A program made the position numbers and the translations under genes. The notes beneath the pieces are model-generated. The model worked only from the letters and a program-made list of their open reading frames with translations, searched no databases and was not told the DNA's origin. This document shows positions 45,390 through 59,321 of a DNA stretch of 64,000 nt, in pieces (within the stretch, counting starts at the first letter, position 1; each line of letters opens with the position of its first letter). This stretch comes from Coptis chinensis (lineage: Eukaryota > Streptophyta > Magnoliopsida > Ranunculales > Ranunculaceae): the NCBI GenBank assembly GCA_015680905.1, contig CM027377.1, positions 56,813,501 to 56,877,500 of the forward strand, given 5' to 3'.

Positions 45390-46870
45390 AAAAAAGGTAA
45401 GAATAGCGCGTTAGGAGTCTATAGAAACGAAAAAAGCCCAGCTCTACCATAGATTAGGCTCGTAGTCAGACGAGCTGAGCTGCAAGAAGTCTACTCGTCG
45501 TTGAGTCTTTCCGTCTGCGAGAATAGCCACCCACTTTGATTATCCAGACGAGGATTCGGTGCCGTACTAAAACGCTTTGTTTTCAACATTCATGGCCATC
45601 GGTCGTCGTTCGAATCGGAGAGTGGTGGTAACCCCCGCAGCTTCGTCTAGAGCCGGGCGTCCAGCCATGTAGGCAGACTCACCCTAGCTACTATAGCGAC
45701 CCCACCCCCAAAGCACAGACTCTACTCACCCACTACTGGACTATTATACGAGCTGCAGCTTTCTCTGAGTTGCTTTATCGAAGTGCTCTTCGAACATGTC
45801 TCCACAGGCTTTCTGGTATTTCTCCGACCACTTGTCGTACTTAGCAGTGGTTTTTTTTTTGCCTTGCCGAGTTGCAGAAGTAATATTTACTTTAGCTTCT
45901 TTTGGGAAATGTTCGTAACAAAGTTGGCCACACGAATACTATTCGTCTCCACTTCGGTGGAGGGGAATTTTTTGGTCAAAACCAAACTGTCTTGCTACGC
46001 GGTTTTTACGGTATGATGCTTCCGGCCATCTGTGGAAGCTGGCTTGTTAAAGCATGGAAAGGTATCCAGAAAGCACAGTAACAGCTATGAGATAGGCGCC
46101 CTCTCACCTAATACCCGCTACTAATACTAAGGATTGAAAGTAGCATAATCGGCTATAGGGCAGAACTCCAGATCCACAAATAGCCGCTCCTGTTCATCAA
46201 CTCGAACCTCATTCTTCTGCAGTTGATGTTACGGATCAGCCTCACTCTTCAGGCCAGCAGCTTTGCCCAGCATCTTCTGCCGATTGTCAGCCTATTCAGC
46301 TGACCTCAGAGGATTCCAGTCACCCGGCACAGCATGTTTATTCTCGGCGGCGATTACATTATGTTTCCAGCTTCGAAAGATCTCTAATATACGTTCATTT
46401 CCTCATTGAGCTCAGCTATTTTTCAAGCTCAACGCGCAAGCGAATCGAAAGGTTTTTTGTCTCGTATTAGCTCTCCGTGGTTCCATGGTATGTGCCACTA
46501 ATAGTTGGTAAATCGGATCGTTCCGTCGCTCGACCTATTGATGGTTTATTGGCTGCTTACCTAAGAGTCTTTTCGCTATTTTCCCAGAGCGGTGCCCGGT
46601 CAAATGCCTCCGTCCAGCGGAGAGAGCCCCCACTGACTACACACACTACACTATTTACGCATTCTCTCCATTTGCTCCAGATGTTCGAGCTTCTGACCGC
46701 TGCCTTTGTGATCGAGCCCATGAGCTTCTTACTCTGAAATAAGAGACCATAGGGCGCCCCAAACTCACGAGCAAGCGGAAGGGATATCGGAGTTCTAGTT
46801 TCAAAGCAAGATGAAAGAGCTCCCAAGCCGAGTCAGTATTAGCAGCTTGTTAACAGGCATAAGTAACAAA
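45390..46870. other. GC-richer segment, possible organelle-derived DNA
   Basis: Base composition rises clearly here compared with both sides. The text, for example GCCGGGCGTCCAGCCATG and GGTAACCCCCGCAGC, resembles plant mitochondrial intergenic sequence, without the AT tracts of the surrounding nuclear DNA. No organellar gene is recognised and the open frames at 45783 and 46477 are unassigned. Identity is a guess from style and composition. Confidence 0.35.
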
Positions 46871-47169
46871 TAGATATGACAGGCCTACGCCTTCAAAGAG
46901 AGGGAAAGGGAACAGGCAAAAGTAGAAAGTAGAGAAGTGCAATAAAGCGGATAACAGAAGTAGAAAGGTTATTTATGGCATGAACACTGAAGCCGGACAT
47001 ATGTAAGACATGTATATTTTTAATGGGAAATATGAAGAAGAAGAGAAAAGGTTGTTCAGCCGTCATGAACAACAACGTGAGGAATAGAACAAAGCCCTTT
47101 CTTCCATTATGTTTTAAACTACCTGTTCTTAAACCAGAATTTTAAGGTGGGAACTTGTTTGCTCTTTAG

Positions 47170-47430
47170 GGAAGAAAGAGAAAACCTTACTAATCGAATT
47201 AGAGAAAGCATGTGCGGAGAAAGTTTCTACTGCAGAGGATTCTCTGAAGAAGAATAAGGTAACCGTATAAAAGATTTAAACCTAATATTAGATTTTTCAT
47301 TATCCTTCTACTACCAATTAAATTCATAGCAAGTACTTTCTGGCATACAGGGTGATAAGTGTTTCAACATGCTGCGAAAGTCACTAGACTCTTTCCTGGA
47401 TTGTCGGTCAGATGAAGACTCTTTCCGTGT
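47170..47430 (+). pseudogene. captured exon pair of an unrecognised gene, inside the CACTA
   Basis: An exon at 47170-47258 has a TTGCTCTTTAG acceptor and an AAG-GTAACC donor; a second exon starts at 47351 after CTGGCATACAG. They are phase-compatible and read KKEKTLLIELEKACAEKVST, then GDKCFNMLRKSLDSFLDC. The first is coiled-coil-like. The right limit of exon 2 is not defined and the family is not recognised. Confidence 0.5.
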
Positions 47431-47969
47431 TTCCTACTACAGTAAAATAATTGTACAATCAGTTTTGACATCACAAACGAAAACAGTACACATGCCACAC
47501 CAACTTATTAAGTTTTCTTCTTCTTTGCTACCAACAACTAATAAACTTTCAAGGTTGTATTACATTGTCTTTACTAGTTGTACTCCCCGTTCTACTAGGC
47601 AATTTACGACTTATAACCGATTTGGTATGTTAATTAGTAAGTTTATGCTTTTTGGTCTTAACGACGGTTCACCTTAGAATATTTTTAATATTTCTAGTAT
47701 ATCTTGTCAACGGTGAGAATGTCTGGAAACTGCCAGAGAGGATCCAACAAGTGACTACTTGTTGAGCAAAATATTGCATTGCAACTGTTAGAGTTCTTGG
47801 TGGATGACTTTCACAGAAAGAGGAATAGCTGGTCTAGAATGATCACTGGTTTGCACCTGGGAATCCTAGATCCAGAACTCTAGTCACCTCAAGTTGAAAT
47901 ACTAAGACACCATCCTCAAAGGTATAGGACCTAGCAGCAAGCCTAAACTTAAATTTCCCTAGGAACTCA

Positions 47970-49447
<1,478 letters not shown>

Positions 49448-50339
49448 CTGCCAAAAAGAAAACAGACAGAGATGAATAAAGAGCACCACAGAAGGTGGTC
49501 TACATCAAAATGCTTATATAACGCCATCGTATATTAATTAAAATGGTGGAACATGAAAACAATCACAATGAACAAGATAGATGTAAACTTGCTGCATAAT
49601 ACCTTCCTTATCAATCAAAGCTATTAAAATAAATTATTCTTTAAAGTCTTTTTTCACTGAATTAGATAACAAATAAAAATTAGAATTGGGTGATACAAGG
49701 AATGAGATGGAAACGTGCAAAAAAGACGAACATGGTAGAAGGAAACAGGAATTAACAAGTGTGTGAAGCTCCAAAAAAACTGAACCTCTGAAAAATATGG
49801 AATTATATTGAGTATTATCATGATGAGGGAACAATAATAAGTGGTGTTGTTGTTGAGTTTGGACGAAAGCACTGATGCCACCGCTACATCTACAAAAAAA
49901 TGAACAAAAAAAGGAGGCTAGAGCGAGCGAGTTAACTCTCTAATAATCATCCATAAACAAACTGACGACACAACTCACACAGAATAAGCTGCTGCTGCCA
50001 TTTTTTTAGGCGGATAAGTGAGCGGTGCCACGAGTCTTGTATGCTCTACAATCTCTCGATGATGATATATTCCGATAATATTGGTGGGACATCTTATTAT
50101 GTCGTGAACAAAATATCGGTGTCCAATCTTCTCACCTAAGTAAAGTCAGTAACAATGGAGGTTGAGGGTGGAGGAGAGATAAGCTTTGAAGATGTGAAGA
50201 AAGAGGATGAGTTTTGGAGATGGAGGAAAGAAGTTTCGGTTTAGATGGAGAGAGACGGCAATCTAGGGTTTTTTTTTTATGGTATTTCTAATTTTGTTAT
50301 GACTTGCAAGCGGGAACATGAAAACTGGAGCACGAAAAA
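49448..50339. other. CACTA interior upstream of the GNAT fragment
   Basis: The minus-strand frame at 49654-49881 begins MASVLSSKLNNNTTYYC and may derive from the plastid transit peptide exon. The sequence at 50150-50280 reads on the minus strand like a plant 5' UTR (AAACCCTAGATTGCCGTCTC). This would make the captured unit extend to the original gene's 5' end. Confidence 0.4.
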
Positions 50340-50724
50340 TATTTGAAGCCAAAAAGAATTTATCCGCCCAAACCAAAGCCCATTGGCAACACCGAGAATG
50401 TCGCAACAAGGGCCTACACATAGTCTATCCTAGAATTACCAGTGATGGCAAGGGGGTTGCAATAGATATTTAATCTATAGCAGCACCACACTCGTTGCCA
50501 AAAAATGAACATTTCCAATTTAATTATTTTTCTTATTTTTCATAAATTTAAGTGAACACTTTTTCAACACTCAAGGCGTCGCTCTAGGTATTTCCCAAAA
50601 TGAAAATTCTATTAAGACGGATAACCTTTAGCAATGCCACATGGTGTTATAAAAGATGACTTGTTGCAACAAATTTTAGGCGTGGCAAAAGAGTGCGTTG
50701 CAACAGACCCCATCTGTTGTAGTG
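50340..50724. repeat. CACTA subterminal repeats, right
   Basis: Motifs related to those on the left occur here in opposite orientation (TTGGCAACACCGAGAATG, AGCAATGCCACATGG, GCAACAGACCCCATC). The terminal inverted repeat TGTTGTAGTG ends at 50724. Confidence 0.75.
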
Positions 50725-51035
50725 AATTGTGCATGTCGAGTGAAAAATGTTATGGCGCATCCAACCATCACCACCCTCATCCTTGGGTGTGAAACAAACC
50801 CGATGCACTACTAAGAGCTCTCCTTGATCACCGTGAACAACTTCTTCGGGTAAGTCTTCTTCACCAACATCAAACAAAGGATTATCAAATTCGTAAAGTT
50901 GCTCCTCTCTTTCGCCTTCATTATCAACAAACAAATTCTTCTTTTTGCAATTAGAAGCGATATGACCTTTCTCACCACAACTAAAACATGTTATATCCCT
51001 AAACCTTTGTTGTCCGCTGTTTTGGCCCCCACAAA
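50725..51035 (-). pseudogene. gypsy B gag, zinc knuckle part
   Basis: Minus-strand frame with RFRDITCFSCGEKGHIASNC, a perfect CX2CX4HX4C knuckle, then an acidic linker (EDLPEEVVHGDQGELL) and RHNIFHSTCTI, which continues after the CACTA into the protease. The frame is cut at its 5' side by element A at 51036; 51031-51035 (ACAAA) would be element A's target duplication. Confidence 0.9.
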
Positions 51036-51660
51036 TGTGGCCCAATAAAAGCTCAATTCAATACAAACCCACACTCAAAGTCCACGCTCATAACCAGCCT
51101 ACTTACCTACTTACAATAAGGCCCATGCTTAGAGTCCAAAAAGCCCACGCTCAGAGCTTATCTATAATAAAGCCCATGCTCAGAGCCCAAAAAGCCCACG
51201 CTCAGAGCCCATGCTCAAACTCAATTTATAGCCTATCTACCCACATAATGCAAAGACTATTCAATTAACACGTGTCGTGAACATTTGCGAGGAAGTTGTT
51301 TGACTGAATCAATCAACTTCCACACTTCGTCCACAACTTCGTCCACATTCAAGATTCACTTCCATTAACTTTAGATCGTATGACGGTTCTCTAGCAAGTT
51401 CTCCAACTTCATTCCACGATTGGAATATTGGAGAACGAGGAAGTAACTATTACCAATCTGACATATAAAATCCAATATTGGTCATTCTCCAGAACTACGC
51501 ATCGAGACTTGATCCCAAGACAACACAACATTTGGGTACGTAGGCAACTTCAAACCGAAGTCCAGTCTCAACTCTCGCCAACAACCATCTCCTTCGCAAT
51601 CTCTTCCGAAAAGATCACTTCTGACCTAACTGGTGTGTTTTGACAAATCTTGTCGAAACA
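51036..51660 (+). repeat. 5' LTR of gypsy element A (625 bp)
   Basis: Starts TGTGGCCCAATAAAAG and ends TTGTCGAAACA, immediately followed by the primer site. Within it, AAAGCCCACGCTCAGAGC-like units repeat several times (51120-51220). Confidence 0.75.
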
Positions 51661-51662
51661 TA

Positions 51663-51680
51663 TTTGGCGTCGTCTGTGCT
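51663..51680 (+). other. primer binding site of gypsy element A
   Basis: TTTGGCGTCGTCTGTGCT lies two bases after the LTR. It is a variant of the TGGCGCCGTCTGTGG site common in plant Tat elements. Confidence 0.8.
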
Positions 51681-51829
51681 CCTACCCTCAACGACAAAAC
51701 AAAAGTTACGTCAATAGCTTCTCAAAAAACAAACAACGATGAAAGTTTCCCTCTTACCACACAAGTTCAGCACTCACCTTCTGCTAGTCTAATGGTCCTC
51801 GGCCATCTGCGACTGAGAGAGTGGGTATT

Positions 51830-54800
51830 CATGTATCCGATCCATTAACTCAGGTCGACCATCGTCTCCGACAATTGGAGAGCAAGAATAACAATCTGAA
51901 GAAATAGTTGCGCCAACTTCTCAAAGATGATTCAGGGTCCACGGCAAAAAGTGTTTGGGATCGTTTGAACTCTGAAGCATCTCTATCAAAGACTCCAAGT
52001 ACAAACTCCCGTACCAAGAGAAACTGTGCGAGTCACTTATGAAAGGCTTCACATAAACAGAATGTGCAACGCTGAAAGCCAACACTTTCTAGTGTAATCG
52101 TAAGCGAATCCACAAACTCCTCTGCCGACCTTCATGCCGACCACCCTGTGAGGGATTGCCAACTCACAAAAGATCTCATGAAGAAAACATGTTTAGCCGA
52201 TTCGAACCATACTAAGGGAGATCGGCAAAATATCTATATAGGTTGGCAAGGTAGACTACCGAACCAACGAAAAACCAATGAAATTCCTACCCCAAGCTCT
52301 AGGAGGGGTAGGCAAGCCACTGCAAGTGCTCGTCGCAACAGCAGTATGCCCCGATCTCGACAGCAGTACTATTCACTAAGCAGTTCCAGTTCACATCCTA
52401 ATCGCTCAAGTTGTAGTCCCAATCCAAGAGCTCATTGTCGGCCAAAGTATGTTGACAATGGTAGCCATGGAGATGGAGACTCACTTGCAACAGGTCAAGA
52501 AAATGGTTGTGACAGTCCAACACTCCGTCCGTATTCTCCCAATGTTCACCATAGGAGACGAAGGAGCCGATCTCCACTTCTGGCTTGGTCACCTTCACCT
52601 GCATGGACGGGTTGACGAGAACTCACTCTACCTCATCCGAAGAAATCTTAGCCAAAACATCCACAGTTCGGTCGTGACCATCGTCGAGAGAATGTTCCAT
52701 TTTCTGAACGACGTCTCCATGAGATGATATTGAAGGTTGTTAATGATAAGGAGTCACAAGAAAACAAAATTTGAAATCTCGCTATAGAGAATGGTATTGA
52801 TTCTCCCTTCTGATAGGGTTATATACTACAAACATTACTTTTGTATTAACTCTAATTCTTTATATTTTGAATGAGAATCATATGGGCAAATGTTATGTAT
52901 ATTATATATGTTATTAGTTATATGCATGCGTCTAATACTTTATGTTGTAGATGATATGGTGTGTGGTGGCACACAGAAGATCATATCATCAGTACCTTAT
53001 AAAGTATAAGTAAACGTTCACAACCTAGATGGATTTGGACAAACCATTGGTATAGTTGTAGTATAATCTGGTATTAGTCTATCTTGACTACAGGATTACA
53101 CTAGTACACTTTGTGTGTATTGAACAGCACTAAGTGAAGTTGTTTCTCTTTATACTGACTATATAAGAGAACAAACACCTCTGTTATTATGGATGCTTGT
53201 CCTCTTAATCCGGATATAATAACGGGCACTTACGTGCATTGTACATTGCTTTAAATCATCAATAAGTGAGATTCATTTGTGAATCAACAAACTCGATGGA
53301 TTGGATAATGACATTGTATGTAAGGTGTGTTGTTGATTATAGAAGGAATTTGTGACCCGCATGAAGTCGGGTTGATGATGTCCCCTTGAGGAGCTCATAA
53401 GGATTGTCATGTAAACCCTGCAGGTGGATTTGATCTGACATGACAATGAGGTTAAGTGGTACTACTCAAGAACATAAGAAGTTGATTAATGTAGTTGTCA
53501 ATAACTTGACTTAATCAACGGGCATTCGATATCTTAAACACAGGGAGATCAACGAGCATATAATATGGAGCCCATAAATGTAATTTGGGATTAGGGCGGT
53601 AGTGCAACAATGTCCTTTAATGGAATAAACCATTTATTGACGGACTTGGGTCGTGTGTTCTGGGCGAACATGGGAAGCCCAAGGCCGTCAGGAAGCTCAA
53701 CCCTAATTTCTCCTCATGGTCCCTATTGTATCCTATATAAAGAAACCTTTTCTTCTTGGCCGATTTCACTATTCACTTGATTGGAAAAAGAGAGGCAAAA
53801 AGAGAAAGAAAGGGTGGTAGATCATTGCCCACACAACATCCATTCTAAGGATAGAAATATAACAGAAGATCAAGAGGTTGCTGATTTCATAGATCTTGAA
53901 TTCTCAAAGATATCACAGCTGATCTAAAGGTATGAATTTCTAACCAAAATCGTGAGAACCTTTATTCCGCTGCGCATGGTTTTCATGGTTTGTAAACTGC
54001 GACCATAACGGTTCCAACACCTTCTCTCTCCGAATCCAAACAACCGTTCATCACAAGGACTTCAAGCAACCAGAATTCGATAAGTATGATGAGATTGATG
54101 GAGATCCTTTGATGCATCTTGTTAATTACATAAACAAGATGATCTTATGGATTTTTGACGATGCTCTTCTTTGCAAGTTATTCTCGTTCACACTCATTGG
54201 AATTGAATCGATGAGATGGTTTAACATGCTTCCAGAAAGATCCATCCACAATTTTACTGATCTTGCTTACAAATTTGCTGAGCATTTTCGTCACAACTGG
54301 AAAGAACTGAAAAATATTGATTCTCTATTCAGTATTAAATAACAAAAAGACGAAAAACTCAGTAAGTTTGTTGCGAGATTTCGAAAAGCGACTGTTGAAA
54401 TTCCAGATGCATCTGATATTCTTGTCATTTATGCTTTCAAGGAAGGCATTAATTATGATAAGGATGACATTTACAACTCTATAGTAAAAGGCATCCCAAT
54501 AACTCGTTATGAACTTTTTTGCTCGAACTCAATAGTTTATTCGAGTTGAAGATGATGCATCGGCACGAGTTCACAGAGATAGGGATCGAATAAGCAAGCT
54601 GCGGGAACATAGTCAAAAACTGAAGTATCAACAAACAACCAATCAAAAGTCCAAGAGTGATGGTAGGCCACAACAATGGAACGACAAAGAACAAAAGAAA
54701 CTTCCCGAGTTAAAGCTTACCACCCTCAACAAGAAGTATACTGTTATCTATGAGAAGATTAAAGGAAAGAATATCTTATCTCCACCTTTTCCTCTCTCTA

Positions 54801-54920
54801 AAGATACCAAGGCTACACGTGACAAATCACTATTGTTCAAGTTCCACGATGATTTTGGTAATGAAACTGAACAATGCCGATCTCTAAGGGGTAGAATCCA
54901 AGGTTTGATCGAGAATAGTA
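51830..54920 (+). pseudogene. gypsy A gag, interrupted by a solo LTR
   Basis: The left part (51830-52810) is degenerate and rich in Ser, Arg and Pro. The capsid part after the solo LTR is clearer: FKQPEFDKYDEIDGDPLMHL, a GIESMRWFNMLPERSI segment and DLAYKFAEHFRHN, as in retrotransposon gag proteins. Frame breaks occur at 54340 and near 54515. Confidence 0.75.
52811..54019 (+). mobile_element. solo LTR of the copia family
   Basis: Same family as the LTRs at 240 and 5856: it starts TGATAGGG and ends GGTTCCAACA. A perfect 5 bp duplication CCTTC (52806-52810 and 54020-54024) flanks it, so it is an independent insertion reduced by recombination between its LTRs. A TATATAAAG box lies at 53734-53742. 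Confidence 0.95.
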
Positions 54921-54934
54921 TGCTCTAGGATTAC

Positions 54935-55657
54935 GTGCTGGGTAAAATAAAACAAGCTTTAGTCGTGACAGCACACAATGTAATCAAAGTCAATCATGCC
55001 AGAGTTGATTCAATGTCTAACACCCAGTGTAAGAATTTCAATCACTCAAAGATCACTGATCTCAGCCACCACTATGTTTATAGTGGATATGATTTTCTCC
55101 ACGGTATGGGTACTGAGACGTATGAGGAAGGACCTCTCTGTTGGACTGACAATGATCTGATAGGAGTGCACCATCCTTATTATGATGATGTTGTAATACA
55201 AGCTTTTGTTGGAATTCATAGTGTGCAGAAAATCATGATCGATACAGGTAGTTCGGCAAATGTGATTTACAAGCGTTGTTACAAAGGACTCAATCTCCCT
55301 GAGAAAATGATAGTTCCCGATCCAAATCCTATCATTGGCTTCAATAGGACAGTAGCAAAATCAATTGGTAGATGCTCTCTTCTGGTGACATTAATGAACA
55401 AGGAAGTTACAATTGATTTTCTTCTCTTGGATTGTAACTCCTCCTACAATCTCATTCTAGGAAAAGATTGGATCCACTTAATGGGTGTTGTCGTTTCTAC
55501 TTTCCATCAGGCTATCAAATTCTGGTGTGATGGTATGGTATGCAAAGTTCGAAGTGATCAGATAGCAGCTTTGAAGTGCCATGAGTCTGTGCTCGAAAAT
55601 TATAAAGATTCAGAAGTCAAGGGCAACACCATCCTATATGTTGATGGGGTAAAATAG
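54935..55657 (+). pseudogene. gypsy A aspartic protease
   Basis: The frame carries VQKIMIDTGSSANVIYKRCY (catalytic DTG) and FLLLDCNSSYNLILGKDWIH, the second conserved block of retroviral-like proteases in plant gypsy elements. The open stretch starts at 54935 with a stop just upstream, and ends at a stop at 55655-55657. Coding traces continue to the solo LTR at 55804. Confidence 0.88.
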
Positions 55658-55803
55658 CAATTACATAATTCCATTGGTCGGGTAAACGCTATGGAGCAGC
55701 GTTTATGTGGCCCCCCGACCATCGACAGGCTCCTCGAAGTACAGATCGGCAACAAGGAAGAAGAAACCACTTTTATTTATGTGGAAATTTCTAAGAAGGA
55801 ACA

Positions 55804-57304
55804 TGATAAACCCGATAAAAGTGAATATAACTCTACTTACGAATAAACGATGAAATTCAAACGCAAGTAAAACTAAAACTTTATTGTATACTATTTATCA
55901 AAGATTTCTACTCTCGATACTATTGAAGTAAAGTTGGAATAAAAGATTCGTTCCACTCCTAGTTCTTTAGCATTCAAGTTTTCTACGACTATCAATCCTA
56001 CCAAAGTCAATGAGAGTTTTACGAATTATTCTACGATACAATTTATACTAACAAGATAATGGGATTATAATGATTCAACTACGAAATGCTACGGAATACT
56101 AAAGTTTGAATCTAGAATAAAAATTAGGGGGGGAATTGAATCCACCTTGAATCCAACTTAATAAACTAGTATAGATTGTTGTAATCCAATTCTTACGTTC
56201 TTACGGTAAGAATTGGTCGTTCTAATCCCTAATTATACATGGCATTTCTACCAATTCATAACTAGCATGTGAGGAAGTACGTCCAACCCATTCTCATGAC
56301 GAATCAACGACCTTCTAGAGTGGAATAGACTCATACAATGATTCTACACTACACAATCAAGTTTTCATCAAACCCCTCTAATGGAGGTTTAGCCTTGATT
56401 CGTCAAACTATCATTTCTATATGAATTAAAACTAGACATCATAAAAAGATTGGAACTTTGCTTATTTAAACTCAAATGGAAACTACTCATGCAATAATTG
56501 ATTTAAACTAATAATGACAAATAAGTAAATCTAAGAATTGAAGCTAATAATTAATGGAAAACGAAATTAGATTATCAAGAACTAAATATTTTATTGATCT
56601 AACAACTAAATAATAATCATTCAATACTGAAATTAAAACAAGAATAACAACTAATTAATTAATTGAAAAAACTAGATCTAGAACTAAACTTTAATGGCTA
56701 CTTTCTATCCTAACCTAATTTTCTTAAGAGCTAAGTCTTATGTGTGGAAATGGAGGAGACTAGATCCACATTTTCGTGCATGGGCTGAGGGTCCATGTTT
56801 TGGGCCGAAAAATCAAGCCCGAAGCCCAATTTCTTCAGTCCACAGGGTTTTTTTTCAGCTGGCTTTGACTTTAACAGGCTTTTTGTCCACTTTTTCTCCT
56901 CTTATTGGGTCAAGGTTTAAACCATTGGAAAGCTCTTTCCTAGCCGGTCGTTTTGACATTAGGTTCGCCCAATTCCGAGGCCTGAGTCCAAAGATACGGT
57001 CTTTTGAAGTTCTCACGACTTTTTGTGTCTTTGTTTACGCCGCGTTAACTATGACTTTTCAGCTTCTGACCGGGCTTTACAAAGGCTTTTTCTCCTTGAA
57101 TCTTGGCCTTTAATCACAGAACTTCTTAGCAACCAACCCTTGCTCCTTTATATCGCCAAAATGGCACATTTCTACACATAATTGACTTCAATGCCTGAAA
57201 TACATAAAACACGTAATTATCATTAACTCTTATTTATTACTCGCATAATTGGTCTAAAAGTATTATTGTTAAGGGGTTAAAACTACAGTTTTGGGCTCTT
57301 ATCA
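55804..57304 (-). mobile_element. inverted solo LTR, Athila-type family
   Basis: On the minus strand it begins TGATAAGAGCCCAAAACTG and ends near TGATAAACCC's complement. Perfect target duplication GAACA (55799-55803 and 57305-57309) flanks it. Removal restores the element A frame (KKEQDELIELL). It is the same family as the LTR at 57831-59304, in opposite orientation. Confidence 0.93.
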
Positions 57305-57830
57305 GAACAAGATGAACTTATTGAGCTTTTGAAGAAAAATTGCACAGTGTTTGCGTGGACAGCCGAACAAATGTCTGGGATTGATCCTTCACTTGCATGT
57401 CACAGGCTAGATATCAACAAAACACAAAAGTCAATGCGTCAGAAGCCTCGCCAAATGGCTCCCGATCAAAAGCTCAAAGTGAAAGAAAAGATTGACAAAC
57501 TTCTAAGTGTTAATTTTATTAGGCCTGTACTATATCCGAAATGGATATCCAATGTAGTAGCTGTCCCTAAGAAAAATGGAAAACTTAGGATCTGTGTTGA
57601 TTTTACTAATGTCAATAAAAAATGTCCTGTTCACCCGTACCCCTTGCCTCGTATTTCTGAAATGGTTGATAGCACTTCAGGGTTTAAACGAATTTTTTTG
57701 ATGGATGCCTCAATGGGATTTTATCAAATTGCATTAGCCAAAGATGAACAAGAACTTACAACTTTCATAACAGACCAAGGCTTATTTTGCTACAAGGTAA
57801 TGCCTTTTGGTTTAAAAAATGCACTGACAA
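57305..57830 (+). pseudogene. gypsy A reverse transcriptase, 5' part
   Basis: The frame reads CTVFAWTAEQMSGIDPSLAC, VPKKNGKLRICVDFTNVNK, IFLMDASMGFYQIAL and YKVMPFGLKNA, RT motifs up to just before the YxDD site. It is cut there by the Athila-like element; GACAA (57826-57830) is the expected target duplication. Confidence 0.92.
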
Positions 57831-59304
57831 TGATAAGAGCCCAAAACTGTAGTTTTAACCCTGTAACAGTCATACTTTTAGACCAATTATGTGAGTAATA
57901 ATTAAGAGTTAACACTGATCATGTGTTTTTATGCATTCCAGGTTTCAAAGTCCATTATATGCAGAAATGTGCCACTTTAGCGAGATAAAGGAGGAAAGGT
58001 CGGTTACTAAGGAGTTCCATGATTAAAGGCCAAGATTCAAGAAGACAAAGCCTTTCTAAAGCCCGGTCAAAAGCTGAAAAGTCAACGCGGGCAGAAACAG
58101 CACACAAGTCAGCAGAACGTCCGAAGGCCGTATCTTTGGACTCAGACCTCGGAATGGGGACTACCCTATGTCAAAACGACCGGCTCGGAAAGAGCTTTCC
58201 AATGGTCCAAGCCTTGACCCAATCAGAGGAGCAAAAGTGGACGAAAAGTCTGTTGAAGCCAACTGCAGCTGAAGAGGCCTTTTTGGACTGAAAGAATTGG
58301 GTTTTGGGCCTGATTCTCTGGCCCAAAACATGGCTCCAAGCCCATGCACGATTTTTGGATCTGAAAGTATAAAAACCAAAGTTTAGCTCTTTGTTAATGG
58401 TAGCTAGTTAGACCTAAAACAATATAGATAATTCTAGATCTAGTTTCCAGTATTTTAATTAAGTTTTAGTTCCATTTTCAATTCTTGTTTTAGATTAAGT
58501 CTTTGAATCATTGTTCTTGATTGATTAGATAAATAAAATAGTTATTTTGTCAATTTCGATTTTTGTCATCTCAATTTATAGATCTAGTTTTAATTCTTGT
58601 TGATTATCATTTCAGTAGTTTAAGTAGATTGAAACATTGTTAGTTAATTTAGTTAAGTTAGAATTTTAATATGATGTGTAGTTATAATTCAATGGGAAAT
58701 GATGGTTTGATGACTCAAGGCTAAAACCTCCATTAGAGGGTTGATGAAGCCTTGACGAAAACTTAGTGGTATAGTGTAGAAGCATTGTAGAATCTATTCC
58801 AATCTAGAAGGTCGATTCGCCATGAGAATGGGTGGACGACCTCACATGCTAGTTAGTATTCGGTAGAAATGCCATGAACACTAGGGATTAGAACTCGAAT
58901 TTCTTGCCGCGAAGAACGTAAGAATCGAGATACAAGAATCTATGCTAGGTTATTAAGTTGGATTCGAGGTGGATTCAATTCCCCTCTAATCCTTTATCTA
59001 GATTTAAAACAATCATATTTTCGAGAAGCATAAGTAGTTAAATTCAACATAATAAATTTCATATAGGTATCGTAGTATAACACCCTTCGTAAAGCTCTCA
59101 TTAGACTTAAGACTGATTAATTAGACTAGAAAACATTCCATGCTAGAGAACTAGGAGTGGAACGAATTTGTTACTCCACGCTATTTCGATAGAATTGAGA
59201 GTAGAAACTTTGATAAATATAGACACGTAAAATAGTTTTAGTTTACTTGCGTTATGAGTTCATCGTTCATTTCGTAGGTAAACTATCAATTTTACATTTT
59301 ATCA
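57831..59304 (+). repeat. 5' LTR of the Athila-like element
   Basis: Starts TGATAAGAGCCC and ends TTACATTTTATCA. It matches the inverted solo LTR at 55804-57304 along its length with many small differences. Confidence 0.92.
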
Positions 59305-59305
59305 A

Positions 59306-59321
59306 ATGGCGCCGCTGCCAT
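59306..59321 (+). other. primer binding site of the Athila-like element
   Basis: ATGGCGCCGCTGCCAT follows the LTR after one base. TGGCGCCGTTGCC is the usual tRNA-Asp-type site of Athila elements; one base differs. Confidence 0.85.

Larger units (their letters stand above)
51036..57830 (+). mobile_element. Ty3/gypsy element A (Tat-like), broken by three insertions
   Basis: A 5' LTR (51036-51660), a TTTGGCGTCGTCTGTG primer site, gag, protease and the start of RT follow on the plus strand. A solo copia LTR, an inverted Athila-type solo LTR and an Athila-like element interrupt it. Everything after RT, including the 3' LTR, should lie beyond the window. RT and gag sequences match the Tat group of plant gypsy elements. 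Confidence 0.85.

Noticed and set aside
45783-46016. Candidate mitochondrial protein gene in the GC-richer block
   Set aside because: I compared it in mind with plant mitochondrial genes such as the ccm and atp families and could not match it; left unassigned.
50150-50260. Plus-strand frame starting MEVEGGGEISFED
   Set aside because: Possible short coding stretch, but the minus strand reads as a typical 5' UTR next to the captured GNAT fragment, and no splice sites support the plus-strand reading.
56694-57113. 139-codon plus-strand frame
   Set aside because: It lies wholly inside the inverted Athila-type solo LTR, and its counterpart in the other LTR is not conserved as coding.
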